Assembly: GCA_024305745.1 (NCBI GenBank)
Contig: JAHRBS010000008.1
Coordinates: 62,001 to 126,000, forward strand
Direction: 5' to 3'
From: Polyporus tsugae
Taxonomy: Eukaryota; Basidiomycota; Agaricomycetes; Polyporales; Polyporaceae
DNA length: 64,000 bases
The position numbers and the translations under genes are program-made. Positions within the stretch are counted from its first letter, which is position 1. Each line of letters starts with the position of its first letter. The notes beneath the pieces were generated by a model. The model was given only the letters and a program-made list of their open reading frames with translations, did not search any database and was not told the origin of the DNA. Shown here one piece after another: positions 1 through 10,122 of this stretch.

Positions 1-217
1 TTCGACACCGCGGCCACCAGCGCCTGGAACCAAGGCTGCTCCGCTGGCGGAGGGACCTGTGGTAAGGGCGGAGGCTGCGGTGGCATCGGGGCGATCGCGG
101 GGTACTGGGGCGCCATGAAGGGGTTGAAGACGACCTGTGGCTGGAATGCCTGCAGGAACGCCTGCATAGGGAACCCGACCTGCGGTGGGGGTTGCATCTG
201 CGGGACCTGCCTAGGGA
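1..217 (-). CDS. Partial Pro/Gln-rich protein, runs off the left edge
   Basis: On the minus strand an open frame runs from an in-frame TGA just above position 217 to the window edge. It reads as a Pro/Gln-rich stretch with repeated PQ, PMP and PPP groups and a more ordered end (PWFQALVAAVS) at the edge. The first ATG is at 197-195, but the frame also opens after possible splice acceptors (CCTAG, CAG), so this may be an internal exon. I do not recognise the family. Low-complexity composition makes the frame believable but not proven. Confidence 0.4.
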
Positions 218-1621
218 CGGGTCAGTCATTGTACGACCTCATCGCGCTGAGGAGGGATGGAGCTTACTCTTGGCTGGATCTGTCGTTGGTATAGAGGAGA
301 GGGAAAACCAGGATCGCTGTGGGCGTCGAGGAGGAACACGGGGGAGGGGGGATCCGGTCTATATGGCCTTCAATACACACCCACGGAGATTGGTATCTGA
401 CGTCTCACGATCTACTGCTAGCAATGAAGGCTTCATCGGGCAGTATCGTGCACCACCGAAGGTGATTTCCTCTAGATTCCTTACTTCAGGCGCCCAGAAG
501 ACCAGCCATCCGGAGCCGTATGGAAAGTTATTGTGAGCGTTTTCCTACCGTTTGCGTCGCACCGTGAGGTCCTATTAAGCACCCTTTACCACTGTGTACT
601 TAGCAGTATGCTCACCTATTCGCTGCCAAGTGGGTACTTGAGCAATAGTTTCACTGCTGCATTCGGCCGATGACGAGACGAAATCGATCCTGGCGAACAG
701 TGGACACGAGAAGCACTCAGCAGTTCCCTACATGCTGAACAAAGTTTTGGGGACGCACCAGGCGAGATAATCGAAGGTCGACTCGGAAGGTAATGTGCAC
801 GGGTCACCCGGACTCAGGCTGTCCCTCGCCTTCCTCCGCCGTTCTGAGAACGTTCGACCTCCAGCGCGGGCTTGCCAGCTTCCATCCAGGACGTCGGAAA
901 TGGCACGTTCGTCGCAGATCCTTGGAGTCCTGGGCTCTCAGAAATACGGTCGTCGTGGACTGGACTGCCACCATTAACCTGGTTTAATCAGTATCGAACG
1001 GAAGCAGTCCACTTGATATTGACATCCTCAATTTGGGGGCGCTCAATCGATGAAACCCTCGGGCCCCAAAGCCGTGAGAAGCCCAACGAAATGAGATCTT
1101 CCTGTGTGGCCCGCTCCCCTTCGTCCTGTTGAGCTTATCAGGCCAACCGTTTACATCCACTTCTAGGAAGGCACTCACAAGCTTTCATTTATCCAAGAAA
1201 TTGCGCATCGCGCTCGAGGAGAGTTGGCTTAGAGCGAACTGCCGGTAAATGGGCGTCATCCAATTCCACGAAGCATTGAACGTATGGACAATAATCTGAG
1301 CTAATAAAAACATTGATGCGAACGAGACACTATACGGCTGTGGGCGAGAAGGATTGGCAGAGCAACGTGGTTCTACATATGCTTGGTATCGAGAAGCGCA
1401 GCATAGATATATGGTTCGACACCCACCGGAAGGACCGACGTGGAAAGTCAACGGCGCGGTTGGCGGCGGAGAAAGGGAGGGAGGAGAAGCATACATAGAC
1501 GCGAACCGGCCGTGCACGGAGCTACCAGGATACAAGTGTTAACAGTACGGTAGAAGCGGAAGCAAATAGAGGGAGCAACCGCGTGACGTCCGAGGTTCGC
1601 AGTAACATTAAAAGAGCGATA
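218..1621. other. Intergenic, no supported gene
   Basis: Only short overlapping open frames with no recognisable domain. It contains the 3' flank of the minus-strand Ser/Pro-rich gene. I see no transposon ends or RNA gene here. Confidence 0.5.
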
Positions 1622-4600
1622 CTACAGCGCCTCACCCATGTGCTGGCGTCCGCCGAACGTCGCATGGCTAGGTTCCCGCACTAGCCCAGGGCGCGAGGAA
1701 TCCCGCTCCTCGATGTGCGAGCTGCGCGCGCTGTTCCGGTAGTAGGCGTTGAGGATGGACATGTGGCTGGATGTGATTTGGGAGGGTGGCACTGGGAAAT
1801 CGGACAGACGCGACATGCCCGAGGTGTTCGTCATGAAGCTCGAACGCGTCGCGTCCGAAGCAGAGAAGGGGGCTCCCTGACTAGACTCTCCGGATACGAC
1901 ACGCGTGCCACCCGACCTGCTGTCGACGGGGCTGAGGAGCGTATCGTCGTAGTCCATCTGGGTGAGGTGCGTTGAGAACCGTTGAGGTTGCGCATAAACG
2001 GAGGGTGTCGAGACCGCCTCAATCTCGCCGACGCGCATGTCTAGAGAAGCTATGCACTCAGCGACTGATATCAAGAGCAGGTTACTGATAGAACTTACGA
2101 GCAGGGTTATCGTCGAGCGGCATCTCCAGCATCGAGGAAGCCCGCGACGACTCGACGTCCGTAGGAACGACGTCCACGGGCTGCGACAGGATCAAATCCG
2201 CATCGATAGGCAATCGCATAGGCGACTGCTTGCCCTCCCGTCGGTATCCCGAACCCGAAGACGACTTCGAGACCATCTGTGGCCGCTCACGCCCCACATC
2301 CACTGGACGTCGACCTACCTCCCCACCATGAAGAGCTTCCCACATCGGTTCAACGTGGTCGAACACCTCGTCGTCCTGCATCTCCTCGTCGTTCTCGCTG
2401 AGCTGGCGCGCGAGCGTCGTCAGACCGCTAACGCTACGCGTGCTGTGCGTGTTGAGCTCCTTCTGGATGCTCCCACTCTGATTGGGAGAGATCGGCGAGC
2501 TCTCATGAGGAGGCGTGGAGGAGAGATCGGGCTTGTAAAATAGGTCCTTGAACTCCTGGAGGTCGCTGCTCTGGAACAGATGAGGGGACAGAGGTGGGGA
2601 GGACTGAGCTGAGACGAGACCGGGGGACGAGCGGCTCGAGTTGAAGCTCCGTTCGTGTGGGCCAAACCCGTGGCGGGACGATGGCGGATGGTCGTTCTCC
2701 ACCAGAGACGAAGCGAAGGTATGGTTCGACCGAGAGGAAATCCCGGTCCGTCCGCAAGTTGCTTGGGGGCCGCTGCCGGAGCTCGAACGCGAGTGTGGAT
2801 CGAGGGCGTCCTCCCCGATCTCCTCCCGCTCCGGACTGAGGACGACCACATCGTCCTGGTCGTCGAGCACGCGTCTGAATGGGCGACCCTCTTGCCGTTC
2901 GGACAGCTCCGGCACAATCGGTACGGGAGGCAGCTCGTAAGCCTCGCTACTCCCCACACCGCTGTCTTCGCTATCCTTCCTCTCCATCGTGAAATTGAGG
3001 GCCTCAGCGAAGCCCCATTCGCTAGTGCGATTCGTTGGTGGGCCATAGGGATGCGAGAGTTTCGAGCGAGCAGCAGCAAACGCGCTGAGGCGGACGGGAG
3101 GTGTAGGTATGTAGGGGGAATACTGGATCTCGTCGGGCAGGATTTCGCGGATATTTCCAGAGCTAAGTTCGGCGAACATGCTCGACAGCGGTGGGGGGCG
3201 AGCGTCCAGGTGCTTACTTGGCCCATATTTACCAGCAGCCGCGGCTTGGGTGCTCGGACCAGGACCCGCGTCGTTGCTTGTACCTGCGACCGCGGCGAAG
3301 GGGTGCTGGATTGGCTTGAACGGCGAGTATGGGTGTTTGACGGGCTGCCGGTGCTTCGTGATGCTATCGCCGCCGGCTGAACCGGAAGGACTCGGGGATG
3401 AGTCCTCGGACCGGACGTTCGTCTGAATCAACGTTCTGCCAGCTGTGCGTTGGTAGTACGGGTGCGAGGCACTTCCTTGAGCGTAAGGGTGTGCAGGAAT
3501 GCGAATCGGGTCCTTCGCGAAGACATCTTCCCCAGGCTGCGGCGTGGGTAACGGCGTGGAGATAGCGATGCCCACGCCCTCTGCAGACGTTGACGGAGTG
3601 GGCGAAACACCCCCTGGGCCACCCGGACTCAGATGTTGAGAGTTTCCGGTAGTCTGTGTGTTGCTCGAGTCGGGCGGCGGCGTAATCACGACGATGCCGT
3701 TGTCACGCTGGCCCTGATCTCCAACAGCCTGGTCACGGAGATGGATGAATTTCGTTCCGTCGTGGCGCAGCGCCTCCTCCATCGCGGCGGCCTTCTCGTT
3801 CAGGGGCGGGTGCGCCTTCTCGCTCTCATCGTCGACCGGCGAGCCAATGTTTTTACCACACAGCGCAGCAGCCGTAGTCGCCGTCGTACGGACGACGCGA
3901 AGCGCAGACTTGCCAAAAGAACGGCTCCTCCCGTGCCCAGGAGTCCACATGAACGATTCCTCTGAAGGTTCCTGCGACGTGGAACCTAGCGAGTTTGAGT
4001 GGCCGTGCTGCGACCGCGACCTCGTCTGCCCCTGCGAGGTCGACGTGAACGTCCCGAATGCAGTCCCCGTTGCTGTTGCTGTTGCTGTTCCAGCGACTGT
4101 ATTCGTCCCGCCACCGCTGGAAGTCGAGTGCCCGTTTGAGCGTGGTGGCTTAACGCGTACATGCACTGTCGGACGCCGCTTTTGGTTCCCGAGCAGCGTT
4201 GCCTCCGTTAGCGTTTCCAACGTGCGGGGATTCCGAGCGAGCGACGCAGCGCGGTTACCGAGCGACGCAGCGCGGTTACCGAGCGACGCAGCGCGGTTAC
4301 CGAGCGACTTTGAGCGCGCGCGCGAGAACGTGCCGGCCCGTCTGTCGAGAGCCTTGGCGGCCTGCTGCTGCCATGCCTTCCGGTCCTCGTGGAGCTTGCG
4401 ACCGTCCTCGAGGACCCTGTCGATCGTAGCCACGTTAGTTGTGACACGACAGACGCGCACTCAGACAGGCAGGGAAGCTCACTTGGCTAGAGACGGCACC
4501 GGACTGGGAAGTGCCAGGTCATCCAGAGCCCAACTCTTCGGACGATATGGGGTCATGTGAGTCTCCGCATTCGCGTCTTCAGGTGGCGGCTTCTGTGGCG

Positions 4601-5837
4601 GGATTGACGGCCCCGCTCGCGCCTGATCGTCCCTGACGGGCGGGGGGCGCGGGGGAGAGGGTGCCGTGGAGGGACGAGAACCCAGCTGCACGGCAGATTG
4701 CGATTTCTTTAGCTGCTTCGGCTGCACGCCCGTTGACCTCCCGGTCGTGGGCTCCGCGCCGGGGGGCCACATCGGAAGAGGAGGAGGACTCACGGTTCGC
4801 CCACTCCCGCCCTCGCCATCCATCACCCGCAGCGCGAACCTTGGCCGTGGAAGGAACAAGGCGTCGCACCATGTCTCCGCCGATAACCAACGCTGCTTAC
4901 CCTTGGGGAGCACGGACTCCGTCCCCGTCGCCGCCCGCAGATTCGGAGTGGACATGGACGCCTTAAGACTCAGTCTTGATGGCCGACTGGCGGGGAGCAG
5001 GTACGCCGGGGCGCTGGGCTTGCGCGCAAGGGGTTCCAGGAGCTGGACGGTGAATTTCGGGGTCTTGGCACGGGGCGGGGGGGGCTGGACGGGACGGGGA
5101 GTCGAGGCGGAGAGCGGAGGCGCTGCGGGCGTCGCGTAGGCATAGGGATGGGGACGAGCCGAGAAGCCTGAGGCGGAGGGGACCTGTGGCTGGGAATGAG
5201 CAAGTGATGATCCCCCCTGCGGCCGGCCCATGACACCTTGTGAGTGCGGGATCGAATTCGAGTTCGAGTTTGAGTGCGAGTGGGATTGCGAGCGCATCCG
5301 TCCATCGCCGCTCTCCCGCCCTCTGTCGGGGAATGTGCCCACCGAGTTCGAGTCCTGGAGCTGGCGGTGCACGGCGGCCTTCTGCTTGCTTAGCGATAGG
5401 ATGCTTGCGAAGCTCGCACGGCGCTGGACTGGTGCTTCCTGCGACCGCCGCGGCCGCGCGGGGACGGGCACGTCGCCGATGCCCCCCGCCTGGTCGAGCT
5501 TGATGAACGACGTCGGTGCGCGCGAGCTCCTGCGCTTGTGCTCGTCCGCCGTCATCCGCGACGCGTTTGAAAATGCCCTGATCCGTGGCGGCATCTGTCC
5601 GTACCCGTGTCCCGACTTCTCCCCGTCGTTCTCCATGAGCCAACCGCTGACAAGGTGGCCCCAGCTGTCTGTGTTGCGCCCGGTGCCCTTCGGGGGCTCG
5701 TACGGCCCATTGTACGGGATGTACCAGTCTTCAGTTTGGGGTTCGGGGGAGCCGGATGATGAAGAAGTGGGTTTGAAGGGAAATGCAAGACGAGACAGCC
5801 GGGAGAAGGGAGAGGGCGACGGCGCCTGGGCAGACAT
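1622..5837 (-). CDS. Large Ser/Pro-rich low-complexity protein, function unknown
   Basis: Three exons on the minus strand: 4483-5837, 2099-4416 and 1622-2049, joined by introns of 66 and 49 nt with good GT-AG ends and in-frame junctions, giving 1366 residues. The start ATG (5837-5835) sits in a strong GCCATGTCTGCC context. The frame is open further upstream to 6011, but that part lacks coding character. The protein is rich in Ser, Pro and Arg, with runs such as SHSHSNSNSNS, poly-Thr/Gly/Ser stretches and a 7-residue repeat (SLGNRAA) three times near the start of exon 2. A more ordered acidic stretch (NDEEMQDDEVFDHVEPMWEALH) lies late in exon 2. No catalytic or membrane segment is visible. It is probably an intrinsically disordered regulatory or scaffold protein; that is inference. 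Confidence 0.75.
4240..4302. repeat. Three perfect 21-bp tandem repeats inside a coding exon
   Basis: A 21-bp unit beginning agcgacgcagcg is present three times without change (4240-4260, 4261-4281, 4282-4302). On the minus strand it encodes three copies of a Ser-Leu-Gly-Asn-Arg-Ala-Ala unit in the Ser/Pro-rich protein. Identity of the units suggests recent slippage, so copy number may vary between strains. Confidence 0.9.
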
Positions 5838-6739
5838 GGCTAAAGGAGTGGAAGCCCAGCAGCGCAGAGACCGTCGAGACCGTTGGAGACAGCGAGCTCG
5901 TCGAGGATGATGGTGAGGAGTTTCGTGGGGATTCCTGTTGGTAAGTCTCGAACAAGTGCTGGATAACCCCTTATCAGTCCTTATCATCATCCCAGGCACC
6001 GCCCAAATCATGATGGCTTATTTCTGTTTCATCCTCCTTCCACACCCTGGGGCCCGGGTACTCAACGTACTCAACGTTCAACAGCGGAAACGAATATAAG
6101 TCCGCAATATCCGAAGAGCATTGCCTCCACTGCAGTCGAATGACTGTCTGAAATCACACGGTAATGTATAGACGGTAGTGGCAGCAGGCTACTCTGAGTA
6201 CTAAGTATTGGCGAGTCGAACATATGGTTGACCTACCAGGTTAGCCTGAACATCCGTTCAAACTCATGCAGTACTTATCACCACTTCATGCATGCCGATG
6301 GTTACACGCTGAATAATACCCTGTGATATAATATAGCTAAGCTCGGTCCAAGGAGATCAGCCACGGACAGAAGCCAATATTAACATCACCCATTCGGACT
6401 TTGTGGCACGTCGTGTTTCCTTGTAACAGATGGTGAGTGGCATATTTGAGTGGCATCATGATATTTGTGGGGCCGTGCCTTCTACACTTCTTGTCCCGTG
6501 CAGAAGATGATGAAACGATCTTTAACTTTCAAGTATGTTCGAACACCACCGTCAAGCCACCGGGACCATCACAGTCATGGCTACAGACGATCAGGCACCC
6601 ACTGAACCAAAGTCGACCCTCGAGCGCCCGCGTGCGTATTCTCACCTTCCGATCCGGAGATATTATTTACTGAATAGGAACCCTGCTAAGGATTTTCGTT
6701 CAAGCCGATCCAGCAGTGCGCGTTACAGTAGTACTTACC
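5838..6739. other. Intergenic, no supported gene
   Basis: Upstream region of the minus-strand Ser/Pro-rich gene and the flank of the F-box pseudogene. Less GC-rich than the neighbouring exons. No RNA gene or repeat recognised. Confidence 0.5.
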
Positions 6740-6844
6740 TGGAGCCATCGGGCTGCCCTTTTGGTTCGCATGTGAATCGAGAATCATGGGCCCGGGTGGT
6801 CACTTCGTTAGTTGCTTTGACGTAATGAACTTTCATCCTCTAGA

Positions 6845-6880
6845 CCACCACCACCACCACCACCATCATCATCATCACCC
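6845..6880. repeat. (CCA)n/(CAT)n microsatellite
   Basis: Seven CCA units followed by four CAT-type units, just upstream of the pseudogene's former start. The intact copy has a related (CCACTA)n tract in the matching place (18685-18710, other strand). Confidence 0.85.
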
Positions 6881-7453
6881 ATCCAATCACCTCCATAATG
6901 AACGAGAGTAAGCGGATGTCATCTGCTCTGTATCCATTGATGCGTAGATCCACTCATTTGGATCGTGCATAGACACATCGCCCACGGCTCTGAACAACGA
7001 CATCCTGCTATCGATCTTGTCTATCTCTCCGCCAAAAACTGCGACATCGATCATGGCGACCTGTTGATCATTTTCTCTACCAAGAAGGGGCATAGGTCGT
7101 CCTACCCAGTAGAGCTCAACGGATCGGAGGAAGAAGCTCTTGCGCTCCTGCGCTTCGTACAGGCAGAGGATCTCTCGTGATGCCCCTACGTGCGCATACT
7201 CCACATCGGTATGGACACCGTGCCCGAGTCAGTTGCCAAAACTTTGGCCGAGCTCGTCCCTCGCATGACCGGCTTGGAACGACTCGGTCTAGGACGCATA
7301 GAACAGATGTTCGCGTCTTATCCCTACCTCCTCTCAACCTTCGCCTCGCTTCGATCCGTCAAGTGGCTGGCGATTGTCGAGGTTGGAGAGAGAGGCTGTG
7401 AGATCACTGAGATGATCAGGATCCTTGAGTCGGAGCTCGTCCACGCAAGTATG

Positions 7454-8501
7454 TAGTCTCGTTCCCATCCGTTCTGGCGCCAAAGAGAGTGCACCAGAAC
7501 GTCTGGTGCATTTCGGGCTCGGCTAAGGGTGCCGTGACAAGCAGTCAGATCACGTGTTCAATCTGCCCCTCGCGCGCGCGCGTTGGATGGCCGTTTTCGC
7601 GAGCTCGACGATGAGGCCCGACGACCTCCAGACCTCGACTGAAGTATGCGAAAGGATTTCGAACAGTATGCGTGTGCGGACGCGCCCGAATGCTAGACCA
7701 ATATTTGTCAGCCAAATGCTCAAAATGCAGTCACCCTCTCCTCCCGCATCTGGGCCTCTCGACAGAAATCATTTGGGTAGTTGTCGAGTTTTGCCTAGCG
7801 TGTTGTGTAAAATCTCATTTAAACCGTGCCTAGATAGGTTTTAAGGGAGGGAAGAAAATGCCAACAGATATCAGGTGTTGAATGCATACGAGGACTCCCA
7901 ACCAGATTTCATGCTAGTACTCGGGTGTAATGACTGCGCACACTTGCGCGACCATTACACATGAGTACTCGGCACCTCCAGAGCGATTTTCGGTGACATT
8001 ATTGTGTGCTGGCCTTATAGAACAGTTGAGGGCCGCGCTCATCACCACAGCTGGTCTTGCAGGCCCTAACCAGGCCTCGCACAGCTTCTCACACACCCAG
8101 GTAGCCATATGCGAGGTCAGTAAATGTAAAATGGGGTATGCCTTTTGATCTTACTTAACATTTTTGCGCAAGCAGGCTGATTATATTGAAAACAGAGGTG
8201 TTTGGTCGTCGCGCGTGATGAACCAGCAGTCGTCACTCTGGTCACTCGCGCACTCGGAATGGTGACCCGTGTTACCCGTGTCACGGCACCCTTAGCCGAG
8301 CCCGAAGTACACCAGACGTTCTACAGCTCCTCTCGCCAGCGCTCACAAACCGTCTGTGAGACATTTACAGATCCATTTCACGATCCCAGTGATGGATATC
8401 GCAACTCCGCCATGTGGCTCAGTGTTCGCGCCCTGGTGAGAGCGGTGGGAGGCTTGCGAGCCGCTGCGAGAGGAGCTGTAGAACGTCTGGAGCCGAGACT
8501 A
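7454..8501. mobile_element. Non-autonomous TIR DNA transposon, Mutator-like by its 9-bp target duplication
   Basis: The element starts TAGTCTCG and ends with its complement CGAGACTA. It is flanked by an identical 9-bp direct repeat, GCAAGTATG, at 7445-7453 and 8502-8510. Removing the element and one repeat copy restores alignment with the intact F-box paralogue, which proves an insertion into that gene copy. Terminal repeats are about 22 bp with several mismatches. A second inverted pair of 43 bp (41 matching) lies inside, at 7496-7538 and 8280-8322. No transposase frame is present. A 9-bp duplication is typical of Mutator-like elements, but the superfamily call is inference because no protein supports it. 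Confidence 0.85.
8312..8490. repeat. Perfect 25-bp inverted repeat enclosing 129 bp, near the right end of the TIR element
   Basis: The 25 bases at 8312-8336 (starting ccagacgttctac) are the exact reverse complement of 8466-8490. The left terminal half of the element has no matching 140-bp extra segment, so the right end carries an additional palindromic insertion or an inverted duplication of its own terminus. Confidence 0.88.
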
Positions 8502-9650
8502 GCAAGTATGTATCTATTTCAAGCCAACTGAAGCGCTCGATTTATGCCGCCGCGTCCCACCCGATCCTCATGCTGAAGAGATCAGCCTCTACCTGGCCTC
8601 TACGCTCGAGGCATTTACATGCACCTTCTTGTTCGGCACGAACCCCGAACTCACCTTCTTCCCTCCGAAAGTCATTTATGAGAACCTGCGCACTCTCACC
8701 CTCTGCGACAGCGTCTTCCCCAGCCCGGTCCCCTTCATCACTGAGGCGTTCCCCAACCTCGCTCGTTTTTCGGTGGAGAACACATGTGCCCCGGAAAGCG
8801 GCGCGATGGGCTTTGCCAATTTCCGGGAGATGAACATGGAGGTGCAGGGCCCGTCTGAGGACGGCGAACCCTTGCGGTGGAAGCACCTCTAGGACTTTAC
8901 CGGGCGCGTCGTCGATCTCTGGACGCTGGCCCTTACTTATCCCATCCCTCGAATGTTCCTGGAAGACGTGCCTGGCGCTCGTTCGCCGCACGCGCTCGCC
9001 GACGTGCTCGCGTTCGCCCGCCTGATGCACCTCACGATTTCCTTCTCTGGCCACCCGGTCCTCGGAGCGGACTTCCTCGATGCGCTGCGCTCTCAGGGTG
9101 CGTCAGGCTTGAAATTAAAAACGCCTGACAGTGGTCGTCGACCTCACGGCGGATGATCGTGACCTGGATGTGGGTCGTGCTCTGGTGAGTCGTGCTCTGA
9201 CGCAGTCGGCTTCCAAGAGTGTCTGAACAATAATGCTGATGATTTTGAAGTTCACAGGACGATATTGCGACCGCAATGTCAGGCTTGCAGTTATCGCACC
9301 TTCAGCTTGGCGTACGTGAACGACGTCAGCCTCTCCGACACCCCCGGCGAGACACCTTCCGCTGCCAGGGACCGTGCGTCGCGCAGTTTGGCGGAACGCA
9401 CCCTGTACGACGTCGCCGTGCACGAATACGTCAAGGGGCTCGTCCCTCCGTCAACGATGTTGCCGTTCGGATCGATAGGCCACGCCGGTGCGGCGGCAGT
9501 AAGAGGATTGCCGTCCTTGGCGTGCAGGGGGACGCCCTTATGTGTAGTACGGGCGGGGAAGTCGTTTACAAAGAGGTGGCCGTGGCGGAGTACGAGCACA
9601 CCAAGGCCATAGTAAAGGCTGACAACTGCTTGTTGAGTGCCCACGCACGC

Positions 9651-10122
9651 AAGGATGCTTGTTCACAACCATGCATCGTTCTCTGGCACTAGATTCGCCT
9701 TTCTTTCAATTGTATGCGCTGCGACATGGAAGGATGGATACTTGGCCGAATTTGTCCAAATGCTGTAGAATGAGACAGCCGGCGACTCTGTCGTACGTAC
9801 AGAGTGTGATTCCGGTGGGCCCCAAAGATTGATTTTCGCGTAGAGCCGTTACATATATTTGCTACGTTCTCTAGCTAGATGATTGACGTCTGAAACCTGC
9901 TGTTTGGATGGAAAGACACTATTTCACGCGCACGTGATCGCGATGCGGAACGTGGCACTTTGGTTAGAGCGCCCGTCGACGGTGACGCGTCGGCCGCGCG
10001 GAGACTGCAGACCTCGTCTTGCAACTCTTCCCCGACGGTGCCTGCACCGTTGCCTGCGGCTTCCTCCTAGATTTGCTGTCCTTTTGCTGTCGTCTTGCAG
10101 CTCCAGAAACTAGAGTCGCTCC
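9651..10122. other. Upstream region of the glucosyltransferase gene
   Basis: No supported gene. It begins where similarity to the F-box paralogue fades and ends at the start codon of the ER glucosyltransferase, whose promoter must lie here. No TATA-like box stands out. Confidence 0.5.

Larger units (their letters stand above)
6740..9650 (+). pseudogene. F-box/LRR pseudogene, inverted copy of the gene at 16877-18566
   Basis: Stretches of this strand match the intact minus-strand F-box gene at 16877-18566 from its promoter to its last exon. Shared pieces include LNNDILLSILSISPPK near the start, PESVAK and PRMTGLERLGL in the middle, NPELTFFPPK and VLGADFLDALRS later, and RIDRP and HRCGGS-like ends. 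The start codon position reads ATA, a TGA stop lies at 7065-7067 where the intact gene has an Arg codon, another stop falls at 7178-7180, and further frameshifts and stops occur near 8600, 8890 and 9110-9300. A 1048-bp insertion (7454-8501) splits it. The match extends upstream of the start to about 6740, so a genomic segment was duplicated rather than an mRNA. It cannot make the full protein. Confidence 0.88.

Noticed and set aside
2641..4560. Plus-strand open frames of 240-270 codons opposite the Ser/Pro-rich gene
   Set aside because: Antisense shadows of the real exons; the minus-strand frame has consistent splicing and a good start.
5838..6011. Upstream in-frame extension of the Ser/Pro-rich gene to an ATG at 6011
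   Set aside because: The extension lacks coding character, and the internal ATG at 5837 has a much better context.
7554..8148. Short frames inside the 9-bp-duplication element as a possible transposase
   Set aside because: Under 100 codons, no DDE-like spacing or zinc finger; the element is non-autonomous.
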